From Pardosa pseudoannulata (lineage: Eukaryota; Arthropoda; Arachnida; Araneae; Lycosidae): a DNA stretch of 64,000 nt. Position numbers and translations under genes: made by a program. The DNA lies in NCBI GenBank assembly GCA_032207245.1, contig CM063502.1:138399173-138463172 (forward strand). The letters are read 5' to 3'. A model generated the notes under the pieces. The model was not told the origin of the DNA. It searched no databases and saw only the letters and a program-made list of their open reading frames with translations. Each line of letters starts with the position of its first letter. The first letter of the stretch is position 1. Positions 11,591 through 26,936 of this stretch are shown here, in pieces.

Positions 11591-12263
11591 TTCTCTGTAG
11601 ATTTATTTATTGTACTTGTATATTCTCTATGTAAGTCCAAATATAAGTTTTTTCTAAATCTTGCTAGAAGCTTAAATTGGCCCTGTGTAGCTTAGAGATA
11701 AAGGATAAGTATTGATGGTATCTATTGATGAAAAGAATGATATCTATTTGTACTTGAGTGTAAGAAGTTTCAGCTCTTAATTAAAATTCAGTGAACATAA
11801 ATGAGCAGGAAACTCACTTTTAGTTCTCGTCAATTACTTTAGAACAGCTCATTTTACAAATGTTTTCTACTTTTTTAATGTTTCCGTTTTAATTAGTTTA
11901 ATTAGAAAATTCCTTTATAGATTCACATGTCTGTAAGTTCTTCTACATTGTAAAATTTATTAAGTTTATTTTTGGGGTTTAGTGATTGAAACATAATTAG
12001 AAATAAATATTAAAAAATGCAATATATGACATACATTATAGAAAATTTTAAATTAGGATATTTTAATTAAATATGGTTATTTACATTAAATTTCGATGAA
12101 AATTTTTTTCGTTGAGTTAAGTGTTATTTTTGAGTTAATGAACATGAATATGCACCATCCCATGCTTTTCGTGCGCCTCCAAGTGGTACTGTACATGAGA
12201 GTGATGGAAAAGACAGTGAGTTGAAGACAACCTCGTTCTAACGGTAATCAACATATGAAGAAC
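11591..12263. other. AT-rich DNA upstream of the transposase relic
   Basis: No gene seen. The terminal inverted repeat of the adjacent mariner-type relic might lie in the last 200 bp, but I could not identify it. Confidence 0.4.
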
Positions 12264-13275
12264 ATGGAACTATATACAAACGGTGAGTTAGCAATCATTC
12301 ACTTAGTGTAGGGAATAGTTGAAGGTAATGGACGAACAGCTATATGCATCGAGAACACTTCCCAGTCAGACATCAACCACACCACAGTTTGTTTGTACAT
12401 CTGCATTAAAATCTGTATTAGTACAAATTTTAATAAGTGGCTGGACAAGTAAGGGCAGGCCATAATCGATGAGCTCTGACATTAGGGAAGAAAGTGTGTT
12501 GGGTGCCATGGAGACTAATCCAAGGAACAGCATACGTGCCATTGCTTGTCATTTCAAAATGTCTCGTAGCAGTATCAAACGTGTTTTGAACGCCGACTCC
12601 TTACCCGTCTTTCGTCTCCAAATGGTTCACTTACTGCTCTTCAATGGTTGTTATAAACATGTTCGTTTCGGATAGTGGTTGCTGCAAGAATGTACCCAAG
12701 ATTTGATTTTCCTAGCCTAAGCGTTATTCACATTTAATAGGAATGGTGTATTTAGTCACCACAATTAGTATTTGTGGGCTTAAGAAAACCACCACGTGGC
12801 ATAACATTGCTTCAAAGCTAATGTATGGGTGGGTTTAGTCAACCTCTGCTTAGTTGGACTATGTACTTGATAATCTATGTTGACAGTCACAAAATATCTG
12901 ATTTTTTTTGGAGCAGGTTCTTTCCTACTTTCTTAATGTACTTCACCAAATGTAAGTTGCAACATAAGGTTCCAACATGATAGAGCCAATTTTGGACTGG
13001 CCATTTGATATTCTCTCATCGATGGATAGGTCATGGTGGGTCGGTTCCCTGGCCCCCACGCTCACTGGAATTATTGAGCCTTGATTTCTTTCTGTGAGAA
13101 GCCATAAAATGTGTTGTGCATTACGATTCTGTGGAGTCTTAAATAGATTTCATGGCAAGCGGTGTCTGAGCAGATGTTACAATAAAGAAAAAGCTCCTGG
13201 TGTGCTTGACCGTTTCTGACAGTCACTGCTCCATTAGTGTCACGAATGTTTGTCAGCGGGTAGTGCAAACTTCAA
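12264..13275 (+). pseudogene. Decayed mariner/Tc-type transposase
   Basis: Remains of an IS630-Tc1-mariner transposase of the type with an N-terminal DUF4817-like region. The ATG at 12264 opens with MELYTNGELAIIHLV, followed by a stop; after a frameshift comes EESVLGAMETNPRNSIRAIA with the helix-turn-helix-like CHFKMSRSSIKRVL (12469-12600). Later pieces include FNRNGVF and KANVWVGLVN, and, near 13042-13100, WPPRSLELLSLDFFL, matching the WPPRSPDLTPLDFFLWG block around the third catalytic acidic residue. The motif's expected D and P are replaced (SLEL for SPDL). At least eight stops and several frameshifts make it inactive. The DE-A-TF and FQHDG catalytic blocks are degraded. Length fits a full-length relic. 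No terminal inverted repeats were found. Confidence 0.85.
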
Positions 13276-13384
13276 GTAGTATCTGTTATAACATTCAAGC
13301 TGTATTCATTTTGTACACCATTTATATTGATTATGTCTTATAAAAGTTTGAAATTAAGCATTTCTTGTTGCTTTTCCCATCTTC

Positions 13385-13432
13385 GACTTCTACTATTATT
13401 TACCCATGGACTTCTACTATTATTCACCTATG
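13385..13432. repeat. Two-unit 24-bp tandem repeat
   Basis: GACTTCTACTATTATT appears twice, 24 bp apart, followed by TACCCATG and CACCTATG. It lies just 3' of the transposase relic. Confidence 0.9.
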
Positions 13433-14170
13433 GGTATCCTATGCAATTCTTTATCCTTATGATGCACATTACTTACTACGCACACGCACAAATATATAGA
13501 TAAATTGATAAATTTATAGATAAATATAACTGGACTTTACGAAAGAATAGATATGACTTGGAATCGAAATGACTCCAACGAATGTTCAAGTGCTAAGTGA
13601 AAGGGTGGTAGGTTTTTTTCTATTATTGCTGATTTTATTCATTTTCCCTTTAAATATCATACATTTATATAGTAGAAAATATTTTTTCATAGTTCGAAGT
13701 TTTAATTCTACTGTTTCCCTGATATAGAAAATAGCTTCACTTCCTTTGTCGTAATAGGTCCAGGAGAAAGTTGCTACTTTTAAATCTCAACAAATGTGCC
13801 AGCTAATCTAGCTGTATAGAAGACAGTTCAAAAAGCGTTTCAAATTGTCATAGAGATAATGTCCGACAGGAAATAAAATCTTTGAAACCACATTTCTAAA
13901 TCTTGCTTTTCTGGATAGTTTATGTTTATGCCCTTTAATATTTATTCATCCCACAATCATCTATTCAATGTATAAGATAAAATTCAATACATTTAATTTT
14001 ACAAGCATTGTTGTATAATAAACAACTTATAATTTGTAAGTTTTATAAATTTACATATTCCCGTATTTCATTTCAACTGTATTTTTAAAGGAAATCTACT
14101 ACTTTTGAATTTGCTAAACAGGAGTCAATTTTTAATACCATTATCAAATGTGCAGGCTAAATCAGTAAGC
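13433..14170. other. AT-rich DNA, no gene seen
   Basis: No coding or repeat feature supported. Confidence 0.45.
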
Positions 14171-14341
14171 ATGGTATGACTTGGACTACTTTTCTGCTAC
14201 ATGAGGGCAGAAAATGCGGCTGTGATATACTGTTTTAATACGATTTAAATGACTTAGACTGTACCTGTCAACAGTGAGTTTCGGAAATAGAACTCTGGAA
14301 CCGAAGATCAGTACTCTGCTAATTAGGCTGTCATTCGGACC
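14171..14341 (-). repeat. Decayed SINE1 copy
   Basis: Tail side has CTTGGACTACTTTTCTGC and ACATGAGGGC. The head side has GAACTCTGGAACCGAAGATC followed by a remnant of the A-box region (CTGCTAATTAGG) and CATTCGGAC. The central body and B box are strongly diverged. Confidence 0.65.
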
Positions 14342-14428
14342 ACATTAGTGACAAATTATATTTTTTTTGCTTATTTTTATTTTGAGAAAAATTGTGTACT
14401 GCGCAGTGAAATATATGAGGTTTAAATT

Positions 14429-14461
14429 AGGTTGGAGCGCTACGGTTTACAATTTTGTTAC
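14429..14461 (-). repeat. SINE1 tail fragment
   Basis: AGGTTGGAGCGCTACGG followed by TTTACAATTTTGTTACAA matches only the terminal 35 bp of SINE1 in minus orientation. Confidence 0.55.
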
Positions 14462-14529
14462 AAGATAAAATATACAAGGAAAATGATGCTATAAATATTG
14501 TATGCATTATAAATTGTATATTATATTTA

Positions 14530-14531
<2 letters not shown>

Positions 14532-14608
<77 letters not shown>

Positions 14609-14625
14609 ATGTGTGTGTATGTATA
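14532..14625. repeat. Compound microsatellite (TA)n(TG)n
   Basis: About 57 bp of (TA)n followed directly by about 32 bp of (TG)n with one TATG interruption. The frames crossing it encode only YIYI and VCVC. Confidence 0.97.
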
Positions 14626-14714
14626 TTAGATACAGAGTAATGAGGATTAAAAATTTAAAAAATTTAACCCTATTGTATTATGTTAGTAAAGGAAAGGAAA
14701 ATGCTTTTAATTTA

Positions 14715-14960
14715 TTAAACCTAGAATTCTATCCTTATGTCTAGGAGAAGTATTGTAATAAAAATAGTAAACTATTAAAGACTAAAAATAACTTGTGAAA
14801 TAAACCTTTTTTCTTTAATGAAAGTTTCTGTATTACTCACCTTTCTTTGATTTTAATTATTTTTTTAAGTTGCTTTGCAGACTCAACTATAGTAACAACG
14901 TTTAACAAGAACAGGATATCGTTCTGGGGTAACATGGGGCAAAAATCCTAGAATTCAGTA
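14715..14960 (+). repeat. Dispersed repeat B, copy 2
   Basis: Aligns with 31695-31950: ACCTAGAATTCTATCCTTAT at the left, TAATAAAAATAGTAAACT, then GTTGCTTTGCAGACTC and TAGTAACAACGTTTAACAAG followed by AACAGGATATCG. Non-coding. Family unknown. Confidence 0.6.
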
Positions 14961-15235
14961 TCTAAAATATTCATATTTTAACTGTATTATTTTAATGAGC
15001 ATATGAGACACTAACGCTTACAAAAAAAAAAACATTTATTCATAAAATACAAAACATTTTCATAAAAATTGATCAGTGAAAACCATTTGTTAAAATTTAC
15101 TCAGCACACTGTATATTAGCCAACTTATAATATTTTTTCAGTATATGTTCAACATTTGTATAGAAACATCTAGATATTTATTTTTAGAGATGTAATATAT
15201 AATATGCATAATATAATTGCTTAAAATTAGACAAG

Positions 15236-15425
15236 GCATCGATTCAGGTCTATATGGCCCCTGAGGCCCTCCAGGTTTGTCCCTGTGTGGGACAAACCTG
15301 GAGGGATAGCAGGTATTGGACCACCCCACCCGGCCAGCCACTCTCAAAGTGCCCAGCTCGCGGCTGTCTCATTGCAGGTTCCACTGATGAGTGAACGCAA
15401 CAGAGTAGCTGTCGTTAGAGGAATT
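15236..15425. other. GC-rich island with a perfect 17-bp hairpin
   Basis: A sharply GC-richer block. It holds a perfect inverted repeat: CCCTCCAGGTTTGTCCC (15267-15283), a 5-base loop TGTGT, and its exact complement (15289-15305). The block continues with CACCCCACCCGGCCAGCC. The hairpin could form in RNA or as a cruciform. No gene, tRNA or known snRNA was recognised. A fragment of an unknown repeat is the main alternative. Confidence 0.6.
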
Positions 15426-15740
15426 TAGACGACTACTGAAAGCTCTAGCAAGTCTTTGACGCCGGAGTTAGTGAGGGTGGCGCAAAGCGCGCGAACCAAA
15501 AAGTGGGCCAAAAAGTAATCTTGTAGCCAGTTGATTTTTGCTCGTTGTACTTTAAAACGGAATCCAAAAGGCCTAAAGGAAGAGCAAGAAATTTTGAGAT
15601 GTGACAGTAGCAGTCTTGGGCCTCGGTTCCATCGCATGTGAGTCATTGCAACTGAACTTTGGTCCACCCTACGGAATCCCCGTGACTCGACATGTTCAAA
15701 AATACCCGCTGAAACCTCGCATTAGTTTCAGCGGGCGGGG
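15426..15740. other. GC-richer block, possible repeat or exon relic
   Basis: Unlike the flanks, this block is compositionally balanced and open on both strands for 70-80 codons (15425-15667 minus; 15601-15810 plus, which reads GLGSIACESLQLNFGPPYG). I do not recognise either protein. Near its right edge is a perfect 11-bp hairpin: CCCGCTGAAAC (15705-15715) and GTTTCAGCGGG (15725-15735). Neither splice sites nor an ATG with good context support a gene. An uncharacterised transposable element is as likely. Confidence 0.35.
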
Positions 15741-15814
15741 AAACAAGACCTTAATTAACAATTTATATGTTAATTTACAAAAAAACTTGAAGAGGATTGG
15801 AAAATCATAATGCA

Positions 15815-16353
15815 TGCAGAAAAAATGAAAGGTAGAAAATGGAAAAAGACAGGAAAATTTTGCCATGTAGCTCTTTGTGCAAATTCGTGCTTTAAATGTG
15901 CCCTGAAACAGAAAATTTTACTAAATAGAGTTATTTACAAATAAAACTTGTTTTTAGATTATTGTAAACCATTTGAGTAAATTTTGATTCAAGTTTATTT
16001 AAAATTTTGTGTCCACTTGTGCAGAACTTTTTTAAACTTTAAAACTTGCTCTGTTCAATAATTTCTCATTAATATTAACTAGTAATAAATGTAATTAGTT
16101 ACAACATTCATGTCCAAAATTATCTTTGCATACTCAAACATACGGATATTCAATGAAATATCCAATCAATGTGATCCGTTGTGTGAAAAACAAGCCTAAT
16201 TAGCATTATTCAATCAAAATAATTAGTCTCTGATATGTATGTCTAACTTACGTCATTCGACGTTGAATAAAACGCTTTGTAGACTGCAGATATGAGTGAA
16301 TTTCTGAAACACAGCGTTTGATTTGAGTGTGTAAGGACTCAAATAGGTTTGTT
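15815..16353. other. AT-rich DNA, no feature seen
   Basis: No feature supported. It precedes a Tc1-like relic and might contain that element's unrecognised left end. Confidence 0.4.
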
Positions 16354-16880
16354 ATGGCTTCGGAGTATCATTTGGAATAACTTGCGAAGTGGAGGCTTGT
16401 AGGCCGTTTAGAAGCAAGACAATCAACCACGGAAGTAACTATGTTTGAATATTTCAAGGTAGGCAATCGCAACCTTATGGAAACAATTTAAAGACTATGG
16501 AAATTGTAAGAAGGCATGGATAATATCGTAAACAAATGAGAACTGCTTCGGAAGATCGATATCTGACATTTAATTCTCGTTTTAAGGGGAAGTCTACTGC
16601 TTGACAGTTAATTTCAGAGCTTGCGGATGCCACTGGAACTGCTGTATCTCGGCAAACGGTATACGAAAGATATACCAAAGGCTTAGGGAAAAATATCTTT
16701 TTAAGAACTTTTTAAGGCTTTTATAAGACCTTTATAAGAGAAAACCAAGGTTTCACTGTTTTTCCTAGAGATTTGAATGTGCTGCAGACGGCATTTTAGG
16801 AAGAGTGGATTGGAGGAAACGTCCCTGCCTCAGATCATGTTGTCGCTGACTGAGCGGTCTTGGCAAATCATTTATGTCCT
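16354..16880 (+). pseudogene. Internally deleted Tc1-like transposase relic
   Basis: From the ATG at 16354 the broken frames read MASEYHLE, then WRLVGRLEARQSTTEV, then (shifted) GRPRT-like text lost but EDRYLTL-like text kept, and ELADATGTAVSRQTVYERIY (to about 16675). This follows the paired N-terminal helix-turn-helix domains of Tc1-like transposases in order. After about 16760 the text LQTAF-EEW (16775-16810) resembles the C-terminal block seen after the catalytic core. The catalytic DDE region between is essentially absent, so the copy probably suffered an internal deletion. Stops and frameshifts are present. The N-terminal half is a confident call; the C-terminal half is tentative. Confidence 0.65.
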
Positions 16881-16967
16881 GTCTCTCCCTTAAAACATGT
16901 AAAGTGTGATTTAGTGTGTTCTTATACTAGGCATGAATAAAGGATCGACGTAGTTAAATTTTTTTTT

Positions 16968-17013
16968 CAGATAAAACATAAAAACTATCTTAATAGCCTT
17001 TATGTTTTATCTG
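16968..17013. repeat. Perfect 15-bp inverted repeat
   Basis: CAGATAAAACATAAA (16968-16982) and its exact reverse complement TTTATGTTTTATCTG (16999-17013) are separated by 16 bp. It is the strongest AT-type hairpin in this part. It could be a small MITE remnant or a chance structure. Confidence 0.8.
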
Positions 17014-20750
<3,737 letters not shown>

Positions 20751-20924
20751 AACGAGGGCTAAATGAGTAGGATGCTGCCCATCGATACCGGAGTTCATTT
20801 AATCGAATATCACTTCTGGCATGGTTGTTCGCAGCCGTTTGGATTTATCTTTAAGAAGATCCCAGTCTCATTATCCTGAATGTTGCAAAAAAAGTAGATT
20901 GCAGCAATCCAAATCGAACCAAAA
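20751..20924 (+). repeat. SINE1 copy
   Basis: Plus-strand copy. The head has GCTAAATGAGTAGGATGCTG and CCATCGATACCGGAGTTCAT, with a decayed B box (TAATCGAATATC). The body is GCATGGTTGTTCGCAGCC and GATCCCAGTCTCATTATCC, and the tail GCAGCAATCCAAATCGAACC. The full length is kept but it is diverged. Confidence 0.75.
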
Positions 20925-22724
20925 GTATTCTAGAAGACCTAGTAGATTCCACAACCTCGGATTTAGGCCTCGTGTAGCAGTAACAGTAAACTGTCGCATT
21001 TTAAACCAAACTAAGTCATAGCCTCCACTATATACCGACATACATCCTTCTGTCTGTGTGGAATGTTTAGTTAGAAATTTTAACTAACGTAAAAAAATTT
21101 ATGATTTCATTTTAAAATTTTATGTATTTATGAATCAGACACTTTGAAAGCAGCGAATCATTTACAAAAATGTAAAATAAATTAACCAGTACAGATATTA
21201 TACTGTTAAATTTCTGCTTACTAATTCCATGGAATCGGCGTTATCTGTCAACTAGGATTAATGACTACCAACATAACTAATGCGTACTAACTTTTCAAAT
21301 AGGTTTTCTTTTAATTTGACTTACACAATTTGTTATTACAATTGCTTTAATAAATGAGTGATGACCTCTTTAAAGAGTCTTGGTTTTTTTTCTCATTGCC
21401 ACTTAAAGAAAAATTAATTTGTCAGTCGTTTATAAAATGCTGAGATAAATATTATGTTAATTTAAATGTATCACATCAATGAAAAACCTTGACAATTACA
21501 TACAACGAATGAAGAGGATAATATATAAAAATTGAAAAATAAATACAGGATTCTATATTTTAACATACTTTCTTAAATTTTACTAATAAAGTCTATTTTA
21601 TTTTCACACAGAAAAAAATCATACGCATTATAAAAACTGATTTCTTAGATATAAACAGAAATAACAAGCCAAATGTAACATTCATACTTAAAGTAAGTTA
21701 ATAGAATATCTTTGAATTAAGTTAATATAATATATTTGATTTTTACCCCTATTAAAAACTTAATGTATAAAATTGATGAATTTTTAAAAGTCTTTTTTAT
21801 GTTACTGTGTCACTTTAGTTAGTTTTTGGAATGAAATAAATAGTTTTAGAAAATAAAACTGTTTCTTTAAATATCCATTCAAAACTTTAAAACTACACAA
21901 ATTATAAAAATTCGTAACTTAGACGATGATTAAGAACGAGAAGTTAAAACCTTTGTGCCAGAATATAGCAAAAAATTGAAAGTCACCTTAAGGCGCAATC
22001 TCTTTCTATATATGCCTTACTTATGTTGACTTTGTATTCATTGTTACAAGTACCACTATAATTATCCGAATCCTGTATAAAGTACAGAGGTCTATCAACG
22101 AGATAAGTAGGCAATTGAGTTATTAAAGGCAGTAGTTATTATATGGGTTAATGTATTTAATAATTATGATAGCCCATTTAAGTAATATAGTAGTAAATGT
22201 TCCATCAAGGTCATTTTTTTTGTTTAATGTAGCAAATTTCATATGGAGAAAAGCGCACACCCTAAAACGGCCTTAACTGAACTACCCACCCTCATGCAGA
22301 AGGTGGAAATTAATAATATATTTATTTGAAACGACAATGTAGGCTGGATTTGATTAATGGGGAATTGGTTTTCTAATAATTCTTTTTTTATAAGCAGTAG
22401 CATTGTTTTACCACTTCAATTACTCCAGAGAGATCGAATTATTAAATTACAGTTTACATCACGCTGAACCCGCACTGTATTGAATCTGAAACTTGATAAT
22501 ACAGTATACAGTTTCACAAACGTGTATTTGCTAAAGAATCAACCCTTATGTATTAGTTTAAAAGACATAACAGTTAAAATCACAAATTTTATGAATCTCA
22601 AATAGTAAAAAATATTGACCTACACAAAACACATGTTCCACGGATTATTAAAAAATAGTTACTACTGGCTTCTTAAGTGGCAATGCAAATTTCATAAAAG
22701 ATTTTCGAGGTATAATAACATTGG
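20925..22724. other. AT-rich DNA, no feature seen
   Basis: No gene, repeat family or clear motif. 22240-22310 is slightly less AT-rich. Confidence 0.45.
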
Positions 22725-22893
<169 letters not shown>

Positions 22894-25100
22894 ATCATTT
22901 CAAAGTATAAGATTTTTGAGGATTGAAATTCATTTTAAAATTTCTTATACATATTATTTCCAAAATTCCAGCATCATTCATGAATAAATCATTTAAAGAA
23001 AATATCACATTTGAAGCTAGGGTTAAAATATCTGTATACAAATTTGTATACGAGTGTCAGCTCAGTTTTTAAGACTAAAATTCATTTTCTGTGGTTTTAT
23101 TATACTTTTAAGCAAACAAATTCTTCATCGTACACTCCTTGTTTCATTACATTATTTGATTTATTTTCTAACTGTTTTAATCAGATGAAATACAAAAATA
23201 TTGAAATATGAAATAATAAGTTTAGTCCTAATTTGAGGCCTGGTACTTTGAATAGACAGAAATAGAGAAATATATCTTAACCTTTCGAACACTGTATTAC
23301 TAATACTGCATCAAATTTGATCTCGATCTACATAAAAAAATTACAAATTGTTTCTTCAGATTCTTTTTTTTTTATTAATATGGTTTGTATTTAAAGCATG
23401 TATTTCATTATTCATGATTTTCCTAAAAGGCTGATTTATTTCCCGATAGATTTCAGTCTATCATTCAAGGTAGATTCCAATAATCCTGAATAGCCATGCA
23501 AGATGCTAGCATCCAACATGAAAGTTTTTGTTTACTCTTATTTTTAATATTATGATCAATTTTAATGTTATTTAAAAATTGGCTTTAAGAACATTATTTT
23601 AAATGATGTATTATATAATTTTTCTTAAAAGTAATTACATTTAGTTAAATTTGAATAGCCAAAGCATGTGGGGATATTAATTTATACTTTTGTAAGCCTT
23701 TATGGGTAATTTTAACTGGTAAGTGTTTTATAGAATTAAAAATAAATTTCAATCTAGAAAGGTTTAAGAGTAAAGGTGTTCATTTTATTACTAAAGAAAG
23801 CTTACACACAGCACTCACTACCAAAAGTATATCCATTCAAATGAAAGTCTCTTTTGAAAAAACTATCAATTTGAAAGGTGATAATTACATGACATAAAAT
23901 CGGCGAAAGTCCATCGGATGGCCATTATTGCAAATGGTTATAAAAGTATGTAATCAGCCTATAACTTTCAAGAGTATCTGCTTTTTTTCATTATCCACAC
24001 CAGCATTCACTAGTTTTAATGAAAAAGTGTAAAAGTTTAATGTTTAAATAAGTATTTGAAGGACAGCAAGCAGTGTCTGCACAGGAAAATGTAACCAGAC
24101 TGACGTGACAACAAACTCTACATTTGGACGGGAGACCATAATTATGCAAATAATGATTTCCTAAGTGAAGGATGGCAGGATGTAACTATTAACGCCTCGA
24201 AACCTTGCTAAATAGCATTCGGAAACGTAATTTTTTTTCAAGTAATTATATCTAATGTTAAGAGTTCCCGAATCAAAATTAGAAAATTTTAATAATGATG
24301 ATATAATACGGTTAAATTTAAAAGTTTGCTAAATGTGTACTTTTATTTCGTGCTTTGCATTTTTTTTCAAAATGATAAAATTTTGTTAAAAAAAAACTTT
24401 GCATTAGAGGATTATGCACTTTTACTTTCAAATACTTATACATTTAATTTTGCATGGAGTGTTCGGTAGACATCAATTACCGCTGTAGGACGGAAAACAT
24501 CCCGATACAGATAAATTAAGCATCATTATCGTGCATCATCACACATTTTTTTACTTATATACATATCATTTCTTGCTTTGGTCGATTAATATAATTTGTG
24601 CTTAATTTTATCACACATCTGCTAGAAGGATTCATAATATGGTAGGATGCCAATGATTTTTGCAACTTTTAAATTACATAGCACTAACGTAACCGAATAA
24701 TGATAAATTTGAACTGGAGTGTTATAAGTCAAATGTTTTGATCTGTTAACTACATTTAATATTTAATCATAATTATGCACAGTTTCAAAAATTTAAATGT
24801 ATTTTAAGTACCTTGAATGTAATGATGATAGAAGGCAATTACTGTGAAGTAGTGACTGACAAGATGGGAGGACTGGATGACTTTTGGCTTTTTCTGTATT
24901 TATATGGGGTAATGAAAGAACTTTTCTTTTTGTAATACAACACTTTCTACTTCAATTTAACGGGAAATTACAATAATAAATAGTCGGAACCTTCAACATT
25001 TGAGACTATACTTCAAATTTCTGGTTCTTACAAAGATTTAAAATGAACGTTTTTAATATAAATTCTTATATTTATATGTTTTATATAACAAGTTGTGTAT
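22894..25100. other. AT-rich DNA with one octamer-containing patch
   Basis: No gene seen. 24090-24240 is less biased and includes ATTATGCAAATAATGA, holding the POU/octamer motif ATGCAAAT at 24144-24151 next to homeodomain-type TAAT cores. This could be regulatory, but single motifs are weak evidence. Confidence 0.35.
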
Positions 25101-25288
25101 ATAACCTTGGCATTTAGACAGTTGTTCCACTGTGGCTTTAACATGATGCAAAATTGCAACACCATTTCATGCTTTGATACTTAAAGCTATGTTTAACTAT
25201 ACGTTCTTTTGATGTAACAAATATACAGTTTTGTCAATGAAAAAAAAGTAATACCAGAACAGAGATTTTACCAGATAATTACCAGAAT
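25101..25288. repeat. Tandem duplication of 188 bp, unit 1
   Basis: Shares with the next unit the ordered landmarks TTTAGACAG, TTAACATGATG, AACACCATTT, ATGCTTTGATA, AGCTAT and TTTAACTATA. Diverged by substitutions and small indels. Confidence 0.85.
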
Positions 25289-25476
25289 ATATCCTTAGAA
25301 TTTAGACAGCTTTGCTACTCTGGTATTAACATGATGTGACAATGAAACACCATTTTATGCTTTGATATTTTTAGCTATATTTAACTATATTCAACCTTTT
25401 AAGGTTACAAACAGAGAGCTTTTATCCATGACAGGAATAAAATAATTACTAAAATAGATATTCTTTAACAGATAGT
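25289..25476. repeat. Tandem duplication of 188 bp, unit 2
   Basis: Directly adjacent second unit with an offset of 188 bp at TTTAGACAG (25113 against 25301). Identity is roughly 75 percent by eye, so this is an old duplication. No open frame spans it. Confidence 0.85.
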
Positions 25477-26652
25477 TCTTACGAAGTTTCAATAAGTAAC
25501 TTCTAACAAACGACTTTAGAATGCTCCATTCCCTATTTGAAAAGTAAAACCACTTAGCTGCATTGTTTTAAAAAAGTAGTACAACTTTAAATTAATACAA
25601 GAGTAACGAATGTAGATAGTTTTTGCTCTTATTTTATCATTAAACTTTTTATCATGCTAATGGCTCAGTTACAAAGTTGGTTCTTATTTTTTAAACCAGT
25701 TGTTAGGGTAATATTACTTTCTTCGAGACTCTTTATTTTTTATACTCACACTTTGTGCGAAACCTTATTTTCTCCTGCCTCTTCACCTTTTCTCTCCTGG
25801 CTGGATTTTATAAGCTTCGTTTAAGCATTTCTTTCACTTCACTTTGAGAGTGGACATTGGCTCGCTCTTTATACATGCATAATTAATGTTGCAAAGAAAA
25901 TAACAGAAAAAAACTTGCATTCTGTCGAACTAGCTTCATATGATAGTTATTTCGAGTCTTGCCGACGTCCGAATGCATTTCTCTGAAGAAACTGAGTACT
26001 CGAATGATAAATCTGTGGGTCCGAAAATCCCCTTACTGTGTGATCCACTTGGGAGAACTGTACGGAATCAAGAGACTCTAGTATCCCTTTTGAGGACGAT
26101 CAATATTGAGAAGATGATTTGTTTTAAACGTTCTCTAAGGAAGGAAAGCTGGCTGTCTGTATGGTTTTCCCATATCAAAAGTATTCTACATTATTGATGT
26201 GAGGAATTAACAGATGGGAAAAGTCAAGATGTCTGTCGCATTAAAAACAACGAATTAGTTTCATTTACCCCATTTTAACACTAGAACGCCTGGACTTTCA
26301 CTATTGCTATTGGCAAGAATGTTGACGATATATGTATATAAATGTTACTTATTATGTATATATATATATATATAATGTCAAGTTTGGAATTTTAAAGTTA
26401 GAAATTAAAGCATTGATTTAAAGAAGGTGAAATCTTTGTGAAGATCAAGAATATGGGGTAAAACTACACTACTTAAGGTCAAAGTGTAGCAAGGTCCAAG
26501 AGTGAACATGTAAATCTTGTGGGTTGGTAACCTGCTGTTGGACTAAGTCCCATATTGAAAACAAAATGGCTAATGTGGAATATGACACTCGAATAAAAAT
26601 TTAGCTCTTGGAATGGATGTCTTTCTTATTTTTTTCATCAGGATCTGAGCCA
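25477..26652. other. Intergenic DNA with one moderately complex patch
   Basis: 25930-26200 supports an 85-codon plus frame (ISSLADVRMHFSEETEYS and onward) of ordinary composition, without recognisable domain, good start context or splice signals. I leave it as unsupported. A short (TA)n lies at 26355-26373. Confidence 0.35.

Positions 26653-26936
<284 letters not shown>

Noticed and set aside
13071..13268. 65-codon minus frame
   Set aside because: Antisense shadow of the mariner-type transposase relic on the plus strand.
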